From the NCBI GenBank assembly GCA_947446625.1, contig CANFIE010000092.1, forward strand, positions 1 to 11,087: a stretch of 11,087 nt of DNA. Direction: 5' to 3'. The translations under genes and the position numbers were made by a program. Shown piece by piece: positions 6,247 through 11,087 of this stretch; within the stretch, counting starts at the first letter, position 1, and each line of letters opens with the position of its first letter. This stretch comes from Acetobacteraceae bacterium. Its GTDB lineage: Bacteria; Pseudomonadota; Alphaproteobacteria; Acetobacterales; Acetobacteraceae. The notes below the pieces were generated by a model, which saw only the letters and a program-made list of their open reading frames with translations, ran no database searches and had not been told where the DNA came from.

Positions 6247-6977
6247 GCTTCCGTCCTTGCTGCGTCATTCCCAGCCGGAACCACTACCGAGACGTGGCGC
6301 GGGTGGTGGCCTCAGCGCGCGAGCAGGGACTCGAGGTCTTCCTTATCGACGACGCCTCGGACGAACATGCGCAGAGCGTGCTGGCGGCCCAAGCTGCGGT
6401 CGGGGTACAGGTGGTGCGACGGCCGGTACGCGGCGGCAAGGGCGGCGCGGTGAGCCAGGGGCTGGTGCTGGCCGTCGCGGCGGGCTTCAGCCACGCGGTG
6501 CAGCTGGATGCCGACGCCCAGCACGACCTAACCGCGCTGCCCGCCCTGCTGGCCCTAGCCCGCGCCAACCCCGATGCCCTGGTCTCCGGCCATGCGGTCT
6601 ATGATGGCTCGGTGCCCAAGGCGCGCCGTTGGGGCCGGCTGCTGACCCATTTCTGGGTCTGGGTGGAAACCCTCAGCCTGTCGATCTCGGACAGTGTCTG
6701 CGGCTTCCGCTGCTATCCGCTGGCGCCCACCATGGCGGTGCTGGCACCGGGGCGGGTCGGCGGCTTCATGGAGTTCGATATTGAGGTCATGGTCCGCCTG
6801 CACTGGCACGGCGTGCGGGTGTTGATGCTGCCGGTGCGGGTCTTCTACCCCGAGGGCAATACCTCCAACTTCGAGATGCTGCGCGACAATTGGCGGATCA
6901 CCAAGCTGCACACACGCCTCACCTTGGCCATGCTGCCGCGCGCGCCGGGACTGCTCTGGCGGAGGTTCCGCGGATGA
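6243..6977 (+). CDS. GT2 family glycosyltransferase (glycosyltransferase half of ApeJ)
   Basis: This is a 244-residue cytoplasmic GT-A fold enzyme of the dolichyl-phosphate mannose synthase-like GT2 group. Visible motifs are VIPSRNH at the start, FLIDDASD (residues 33-40), RGGKGGAVSQG (63-73) for the nucleotide-sugar region, and LDADAQHD (88-95) as the metal-binding DXD. SDSVCGFRCYPL (149-160) and EFDIEVMVRLHWHG (177-190) fit the acceptor side. There is no C-terminal membrane segment. It would move a sugar to a lipid or polyene acceptor; the sugar cannot be predicted. The ATG at 6243 overlaps the ligase stop (ATGA). In other APE clusters this domain is, as I recall, fused to an LpxL-like acyltransferase, which here is on the opposite strand at 1609-2535. 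Confidence 0.88.
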   Translation: MSFRPCCVIPSRNHYRDVARVVASAREQGLEVFLIDDASDEHAQSVLAAQAAVGVQVVRRPVRGGKGGAVSQGLVLAVAAGFSHAVQLDADAQHDLTALPALLALARANPDALVSGHAVYDGSVPKARRWGRLLTHFWVWVETLSLSISDSVCGFRCYPLAPTMAVLAPGRVGGFMEFDIEVMVRLHWHGVRVLMLPVRVFYPEGNTSNFEMLRDNWRITKLHTRLTLAMLPRAPGLLWRRFRG

Positions 6978-7414
6978 TCGACGCCGCGATCGAGGTGAAG
7001 GCGCAGTTCTACGACCTCGACCCGATGCAGGTCGTCTGGCATGGTAATTACGCTCGCTTCCTGGAACAGGCGCGCTGCGAACTCCTGGACCGCATCGGCT
7101 TCAACTACGAGGAAATGGTCAGCAGCGAGTGGGCCTGGCCGATCGTGGAGATGCGCACGAAGTACGTCCGCCCCATCCGCTTTGGCCAGCGCATCCGCTG
7201 CATCGCCGCGCTGCGCGACTACGAGAACCGGCTGCGGATCGACTACCGGATCGAGGATGTGACCAGCGGCGAGGTGCTGACCACGGCCCAGACCACCCAA
7301 CTGGCGGTGCATCGCCACAGCGGCGAGACCCTGCTGGAAAGCCCCGCCTGCCTGGTGGAGGCGGTGCAACGGGCGCTGCGGGCCAGCGGAGCAATGGGCG
7401 CGGTGGGGCGCTAG
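6974..7414 (+). CDS. apeK: YbgC/4-hydroxybenzoyl-CoA-type thioesterase (ApeK-like)
   Basis: This is a 146-residue single hotdog domain. The start DLDPMQVVWHGNYARFLEQAR matches the YbgC/4-HBT thioesterase signature, with Asp16 as the probable catalytic residue and HGNY (23-26) after it. A basic strand, MRTKYVRPIRFGQRI, follows as in the family. It would hydrolyse acyl-ACP or acyl-CoA thioesters, either releasing the product or clearing stalled chains. The ATG at 6974 overlaps the glycosyltransferase stop (ATGA). The downstream junction is the only one in the operon with a gap (7 bases), and that is where several canonical genes are missing. Confidence 0.9.
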   Translation: MIDAAIEVKAQFYDLDPMQVVWHGNYARFLEQARCELLDRIGFNYEEMVSSEWAWPIVEMRTKYVRPIRFGQRIRCIAALRDYENRLRIDYRIEDVTSGEVLTTAQTTQLAVHRHSGETLLESPACLVEAVQRALRASGAMGAVGR

Positions 7415-7421
7415 CAGACCG

Positions 7422-7871
7422 ATGACGATGCAGCCCTGCCCCTGGAGCGTGACGGAATTGCTGCCCCACCGGCCGCCCATGCTGCTGCTGGACGAGGTGC
7501 TGGGCTTCGACGCGGAGCAGGTGCAGGCCAGCCACACCATCACCGCCACGGCGCCCTTCCTGGAAGCCGAGGGCGTGCCCGGGCATATCGGCATCGAGTA
7601 CATGGCGCAGGCATGCGGTGCCTGGGCTGGCATCCGTGCCCGCCAGGCCGGCGGGCTGCCGCGGATCGGCTTTCTGCTCGGCGCCCGCGGCTGCCGGCTC
7701 TACCGCGCCTGGTTCCGCCCGGGCGAGCAATTGCTGGTCTCGGTCCGGCTCATCTTTCAAGATTCCACTCTCGCCGGTTTCACTGGGCGGATCGACATCG
7801 GCGGGGAACGCGTCGCCGAGAGCAGCCTGACCGTCTATGAACCGCCGGAGCTGCAAGGAATGCCGGTGTGA
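7422..7871 (+). CDS. apeP: ApeP-like 3-hydroxyacyl-ACP dehydratase
   Basis: This 149-residue hotdog protein carries the FabZ/ApeP opening LLPHRPPMLLLDEV (residues 13-26) and the central helix GHIGIEYMAQACGAW. Glu59 fits the catalytic acid of FabZ. Fourteen residues before it, where FabZ has its catalytic His, this protein has Pro45 (APFLEAEG instead of HFPNNP). It therefore probably cannot form a complete homodimeric active site and should need a partner such as the ApeI domain encoded at the end of the 4615-6246 gene. It would remove water from 3-hydroxyacyl-ACP to extend the conjugated chain. It follows the thioesterase after 7 bases with no strong ribosome site, and overlaps the ketoreductase by 4 bases. 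Confidence 0.9.
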   Translation: MTMQPCPWSVTELLPHRPPMLLLDEVLGFDAEQVQASHTITATAPFLEAEGVPGHIGIEYMAQACGAWAGIRARQAGGLPRIGFLLGARGCRLYRAWFRPGEQLLVSVRLIFQDSTLAGFTGRIDIGGERVAESSLTVYEPPELQGMPV

Positions 7872-8593
7872 GCAGAACCATCCTGGTGACAGGGTCCAGC
7901 AAGGGGATCGGCCGCGCCATCGCGGTGGAACTGGCGCGCGTTGGCTTCGACTTGGCGCTGCACTACGGCCGTGACCGCGAGGGTGCGGAGGCCACCGCCA
8001 CCTTGGTGCGCGCGGCAGGGCGGAACACCCGGCTGCTCACCTTCGATATCGCCGACCGCACCGCCTGCCGAGACGTGCTGGAGGCCGAACTGGCGGAGCA
8101 TGGCGCGCCGCACGGCGTGGTGCTGAACGCCGGCATCACCGCCGACAACGCCTTTCCCGCATTGACCGATGCCGACTGGGACGGCGTGCTGCGCACCAAC
8201 CTGGATGGCTTCTACAACGTGCTGCATCCGCTGGTGCTGCCCATGGTGCAGCGCCGCAAGGGCGGGCGGATCGTGGCGCTGTCCTCGGTGGCCGGGCTGG
8301 CCGGCAATCGCGGCCAAGTGAATTACAGCGCCACCAAAGCCGGCATCATCGGCGCTGCCAAGGCGCTGGCGGTGGAACTGGCCAAGCGCAACATTACGGT
8401 CAACTGCGTGGCACCCGGGCTGGTCGAGACACAAATGATCAAGGGCCTGCCGTTGGAGCATGTGCTGGACAGCATCCCGATGCGCCGTGTCGGCCGGCCG
8501 GAGGAGGTTGCGGCCGTGGTTGGCTTTCTCTGCTCCGATGCCGCCAGCTATGTCACCCGGCAGGTGATCTCGGTGAATGGGGGCATGCTGTGA
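7868..8593 (+). CDS. apeQ: 3-ketoacyl-ACP reductase (ApeQ, FabG family)
   Basis: This is a 241-residue classical short-chain dehydrogenase/reductase of the FabG type. It has the Rossmann motif TGSSKGIG (residues 8-15), LNAGI (86-90), Asn111, and the catalytic Ser140, Tyr153 and Lys157 in LSSVAG and VNYSATKAG. The tail DAASYVTRQVISVNGGM is typical of FabG. NADPH is the likely cofactor given the Ser/Lys in the glycine loop. It would reduce 3-ketoacyl-ACP made by the ketosynthase to the 3-hydroxy form for the dehydratases. No enoyl reductase is nearby, which fits retention of double bonds. The GTG start overlaps the dehydratase stop (GTGA), and its own stop overlaps the ketosynthase start in the same way. 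Confidence 0.94.
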   Translation: MSRTILVTGSSKGIGRAIAVELARVGFDLALHYGRDREGAEATATLVRAAGRNTRLLTFDIADRTACRDVLEAELAEHGAPHGVVLNAGITADNAFPALTDADWDGVLRTNLDGFYNVLHPLVLPMVQRRKGGRIVALSSVAGLAGNRGQVNYSATKAGIIGAAKALAVELAKRNITVNCVAPGLVETQMIKGLPLEHVLDSIPMRRVGRPEEVAAVVGFLCSDAASYVTRQVISVNGGML

Positions 8594-9822
8594 GCCGGCG
8601 GGTGGTGGTGACCGGGATCGGCGGGATCACCGGGCTGGGCAACGCCTGGGAAGCGATCCGCGACCGCATGCTCGCGGGCGAGACCGCGGTGCAGCGCATG
8701 GCGGAGTGGGACCGCTACGAGGGGCTGAACACGCGCCTGGCCGCCCCGGTGGAGGGCTTCGACGTCGACAAGCTCTATCCCCGCAAGAAGCTGCGCACCA
8801 TGGGCCGGGTCTCGCGCATGGCGGTTTATGCCAGCGAAAGGGCACTACGCCAGGCAGGATTGCTGGGGGACAAGTTGCTGCAATCAGGCCGCACCGGGGT
8901 TGCCTATGGCTCCTCCTTCGGCAGCACGCCTCCGGTGATCGGCTTCGCCGCGCTGATAACCGAAGGTTCAGTGCGCCATGTCACCGCCACCAGCTACATC
9001 CAGATGATGAGCCATACCGCCGCGGTGAATATCGGCCTGTTCTTCGGCCTGACTGGCCGTGTCTATACCACTTCCTCGGCCTGCACCTCGGGCAGCCAGG
9101 GCATCGGCTACGCCTATGAGGCGATCAAGGCCGGGGCGCAGGACATCATGCTGGCCGGCGGCGCCGAGGAATTGTGCCCGACCATGGCCGCAGTGTTCGA
9201 CACCCTCTACGCCACCAGCGTGCTGAACGACGCGCCCGGTACCACGCCACGTCCCTTCGATGCTGCGCGCGATGGCCTGGTGATCGGCGAGGGCGCCGCC
9301 ACGCTGGTGCTGGAGGAGCGCGAGCACGCCCTGGCGCGCGGCGCAGCGATCATCGCTGAGGTGGTCGGCTATGGCACCAACTCGGACGGCAGCCACGTCA
9401 CGCAACCCAATGCGCCAACGATGGAGATCGCCATGCGGTTGGCTCTGGCTGATGCCGGGCTGCCGCCGGAAGCGGTGGGCTTCGTCTGCGGCCACGGGAC
9501 TGCGACAGAACATGGCGACATTGCCGAAACTCACGCCACGCACGCAGTGTTCGGCTCACGCATGCCTCTCCATTCGCTGAAGGGCCATTTTGGGCACACC
9601 CTCGGCGCATGTGGTGCGCTCGAGACCTGGCTAGCGCTGAACATGCAGCGCGAGCAGCGATTCCTCTCCACCGCCAACCTCACCACGGTCGATTCACGCT
9701 GCGCCGAACTGGACTACCTCATAGGCGAGCCGCGGAATCTGGCGGCGGAATATGTGATGAAGAACAACTTCGCTTTTGGCGGTATCAATACGTCATTGTT
9801 GTTCAGAGCCATGCCTGCCTGA
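8590..9822 (+). CDS. apeR: Ketosynthase (ApeR, FabB/FabF-like)
   Basis: This 410-residue thiolase-fold ketosynthase has the full Cys-His-His triad: Cys165 in TSSACTSGSQG, His302 in CGHGTATEHGD and His336 in LKGHFGHTLGACG, with Lys331 just before. NNFAFGGINTSLLF near the C-terminus is the usual FGG signature. It would condense malonyl-ACP with the growing acyl-ACP. In characterised APE clusters ApeR is the homodimeric FabB-like enzyme that works beside an ApeO-ApeC ketosynthase/chain-length-factor pair, and neither of those is in this window. It starts with GTG at 8590, overlapping the reductase stop (GTGA). It is the last operon gene here; 186 bases after its stop begins an IS66-family remnant, so genes once downstream may have been lost or moved. 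Confidence 0.94.
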   Translation: MSRRVVVTGIGGITGLGNAWEAIRDRMLAGETAVQRMAEWDRYEGLNTRLAAPVEGFDVDKLYPRKKLRTMGRVSRMAVYASERALRQAGLLGDKLLQSGRTGVAYGSSFGSTPPVIGFAALITEGSVRHVTATSYIQMMSHTAAVNIGLFFGLTGRVYTTSSACTSGSQGIGYAYEAIKAGAQDIMLAGGAEELCPTMAAVFDTLYATSVLNDAPGTTPRPFDAARDGLVIGEGAATLVLEEREHALARGAAIIAEVVGYGTNSDGSHVTQPNAPTMEIAMRLALADAGLPPEAVGFVCGHGTATEHGDIAETHATHAVFGSRMPLHSLKGHFGHTLGACGALETWLALNMQREQRFLSTANLTTVDSRCAELDYLIGEPRNLAAEYVMKNNFAFGGINTSLLFRAMPA

Positions 9823-10008
9823 CGTGGAAGGCTACGCCGACTGCCGACAGAGCCTGCAGCAACACAGGTCACACGTCTTGCTTGGTAGCGCCACCGCCCC
9901 AAGCGGCATGACTGGAGGCGGCGGTCCGTGGCGCGCTCGTCCACCCCACTCACTTTGAAGCGAGCCACCCAATATCCGCTCACGCAGACTCGAACCGACT
10001 GAACACGT
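9823..10008. other. Non-coding stretch between operon end and IS66 remnant
   Basis: No believable gene and no clear Rho-independent terminator were found in these 186 bases. The text around 9949-9970 (CTCACTTTGAAGCGAGCCAC) has the feel of IS-flanking DNA I have seen near transposons, but I cannot assign it to a family. Frames that cross this stretch are antisense shadows of the ketosynthase and transposase genes. Confidence 0.5.
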
Positions 10009-10031
10009 GTAACCGTCAGCTGACCCCCGCC
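10009..10031 (+). repeat. Left terminal inverted repeat of the IS66 remnant
   Basis: The stretch begins GTAACCGTCAGCTGACCCCC and pairs imperfectly with the right end at 11032-11054. It lies 59 bases before the tnpA ATG, a sensible distance. A shorter GTAAG match at 10123 lies inside tnpA and was not preferred. Confidence 0.6.
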
Positions 10032-10067
10032 TTGTTTGTGTAGCCGCAGTTCGCCGATGTGGTGGGC

Positions 10068-10526
10068 ATGACGGACAAATCGACGACGAGCCCTGAGCCA
10101 ACGCACCAGTAATACGACGGTCGTAAGAGTGGTCGCCGAGAAAATGCTGGCGCCACGGTAGAGGGGCGGGCTCGCCCGGTTCGGCGCCGCTACTGGTCTG
10201 ACGAAACCAAGTTGCGGATTATGCGTGAGACGCTGGAGGCAGGCGCGATGGTGCAGGCGGTTGCCGACCGGTACGGCATCAGCACCGCCCAGTTCTACAC
10301 TTGGCGCAAGCAGATGCTGGCGATGGAGATGTCGGGCTTCACGCCGATGGAGTTCTGCCAGGAGGTGCTGCCCGCGCCAGTATCGGCACCGTCTGCCGAA
10401 ACCGCAGCACCGACCGTCACGGGCGACCTGCAGGTGATGCTGCCCGGCGGTGCCGAGTTCCGGTTCAGTGACACGGTAACGCCTGGGCTGCTGCGCGAGG
10501 TGCTGGCCGCGCTGCGTGGACGCTGA
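10068..10526 (+). pseudogene. tnpA: IS66 TnpA (OrfA), interrupted by a stop codon
   Basis: An ATG at 10068 starts MTDKSTTSPEPTHQ and meets an in-frame TAA at 10110-10112. The same frame then continues to the TGA at 10524-10526. The second part holds the IS66 OrfA pattern: RRRYWSDETKLRIMRETLEAGA, a helix-turn-helix (VQAVADRYGISTAQFYTWRKQML) and the C-terminal LPGGAEFRFSDTVTPGLLREVLAALRGR. No ATG, GTG or TTG lies between the TAA and a TTG at 10212, which is already inside the helix-turn-helix region, so a single nonsense change (for example CAA to TAA) explains the layout best. Read-through or initiation at 10212 or 10221 would give a shortened protein of about 104 residues or fewer. OrfA is thought to be an accessory protein for IS66 transposition. 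Confidence 0.8.
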
Positions 10527-11002
10527 TGCTGCAACCCCCATCGGGCATCCGGGTGTTCCTGGCCTGCGGCACGACGGACATGCGCAAGGGCTTCGATGGC
10601 CTAGCGGCGCAGGTGCAACTGGTGCTGGCGCAGGACCCGCATGGTGGCGCGCTGTTCGCGTTTCGCGGCCGGCGCGGCGACCTGATCAAGCTGCTGTGGT
10701 GGGATGGCCAGGGCCTGGTGCTGTACAGCAAGCGGCTGGAGCGAGGTCGGTTCGTGTGGCCACAGGCGCCAGAGCAACGCCATGCCGAGCGCCGAGCGCG
10801 CAGCAAGCCCTTGCTGGCGGCGCTGCATACGTGGATGGAAGCACAGCGGCGTCGGCTCTCCGGCAGGTCCGACCTGGGCAAGGCGCTGCAATACGCGCTG
10901 GGCCGATGGGAAGCGCTGCTGTATCACCACATACCGGAAGCGGTCCGTGCCATTCGCGCCCACCGGCGCCGGAATACCGCGGCAATGCAGGCTACGCGCT
11001 GA
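10526..11002 (+). pseudogene. tnpB: IS66 TnpB N-terminus fused in frame to a TnpC fragment
   Basis: The 158-residue frame starts at an ATG overlapping the tnpA stop (TGATG). Residues 1 to about 81 are a standard TnpB: IRVFLACGTTDMRKGFDGLA, LFAFRGRRGDLIKLLWWDGQG and YSKRLERGRFVWP. A full TnpB has about 115 residues. From about residue 84 the text changes to a piece of TnpC, the DDE transposase: EQRHAERRARSKPLLAALHTWMEA and SDLGKALQYALGRWEAL, which normally lie shortly before its conserved DNN segment. Residues 133-158 fit neither protein. The breakpoint near base 10770 marks an internal deletion that removed the end of tnpB and most of tnpC, by chance keeping the frame. The product has no complete catalytic domain. 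Confidence 0.8.
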
Positions 11003-11031
11003 CCACCAGCGGTGCGTCAACACCTTAATCC

Positions 11032-11054
11032 GGTGGGGCGCAGACAACGCTTAC
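11032..11054 (-). repeat. Right terminal inverted repeat of the IS66 remnant
   Basis: Read on the minus strand it begins GTAAGCGTTGTCTGCGCCCC, the GTAAGCG end common in IS66-family elements. Immediately outside it the sequence becomes strongly AT-rich, which marks the edge of the element. Confidence 0.7.
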
Positions 11055-11087
11055 AAATATTAAGCTATTTCATTTTTGAAAATAACG

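Larger units (their letters stand above)
10009..11054 (+). mobile_element. Defective IS66-family element (about 1.05 kb)
   Basis: The element carries a tnpA/tnpB pair of IS66 type in the usual TGATG overlap and is bounded by imperfect inverted repeats. The right end, read on the minus strand from 11054, starts GTAAGCGTTGTCTGCGCCCC. The left end from 10009 starts GTAACCGTCAGCTGACCCCC. By eye, 16 of the first 23 positions agree. Full IS66 elements are about 2.5 kb with a large tnpC, so some 1.5 kb is missing. The flanking octamers (GAACACGT left, AAATATTA right) do not match, so no target duplication is seen. With tnpA interrupted and tnpC mostly gone it cannot move by itself. Confidence 0.8.

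Noticed and set aside
10123..10147. GTAAGAGTGGTC as an alternative left end of the IS66 element
   Set aside because: It matches the right end well for 16 bases but poorly after that (about 13 of 23 against 16 of 23 for 10009). It also lies inside the reconstructed tnpA frame.
9714..10541. 275-residue minus-strand frame after the ketosynthase
   Set aside because: It is antisense to the end of the ketosynthase and to tnpA, with low-complexity Arg/Gln/Ala text and no family motif.

Overview
This window looks like high-GC proteobacterial DNA, probably gamma or beta. The signs are GTG and overlapping ATGA/GTGA starts, GC-rich codons, an LSGC lipobox lipoprotein and an IS66-family remnant. I cannot name a genus. 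The core is an aryl-polyene-type (APE, related to xanthomonadin and flexirubin) type II fatty acid/polyketide gene cluster. It is recognised from gene order and from motifs in each product.

Layout. Positions 1-744 hold accessory DNA: the 3' end of one gene and a translationally coupled gene of unknown function. Positions 745-991 are an AT-richer spacer. Two genes lie on the minus strand: a small conserved lipoprotein (992-1375) and an LpxL-like lysophospholipid acyltransferase (1609-2535). A divergent promoter region follows. The plus strand then carries a tight operon to 9822: a possible 41-residue membrane peptide, an acylglycerophosphate-type acyltransferase (ApeD-like), two tandem acyl carrier proteins (ApeE, ApeF), a six-helix membrane protein (ApeG/COG4648), a fused acyl-ACP ligase plus hotdog dehydratase (ApeH-ApeI), a GT2 glycosyltransferase, a hotdog thioesterase (ApeK), a second dehydratase (ApeP), a ketoreductase (ApeQ) and a ketosynthase (ApeR). 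After 186 bases with no recognisable gene comes a decayed, internally deleted IS66-family element (10009-11054), then 33 AT-rich bases.

How the genes fit together. The ligase domain would load an acyl or aryl starter onto an ACP. ApeR would condense it with malonyl units, ApeQ would reduce the keto group, and an ApeI/ApeP pair would dehydrate without later enoyl reduction, giving a conjugated polyene. The acyltransferases and the GT2 enzyme would place the polyene in a lipid or glycolipid of the cell envelope.

The most informative oddities are these. The two dehydratases have complementary halves of the FabZ active site: the fused ApeI domain has His but no Glu, and ApeP has Glu but no His. 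The genes expected between the thioesterase and ApeP (LolA-like protein, MMPL exporter, lipoprotein and main ketosynthase) are absent at the operon's only junction without an overlap. No chain-length-factor partner and no starter-supplying enzyme are visible. The IS66 copy is dead: tnpA carries a nonsense codon, and tnpB is fused to a piece of tnpC.
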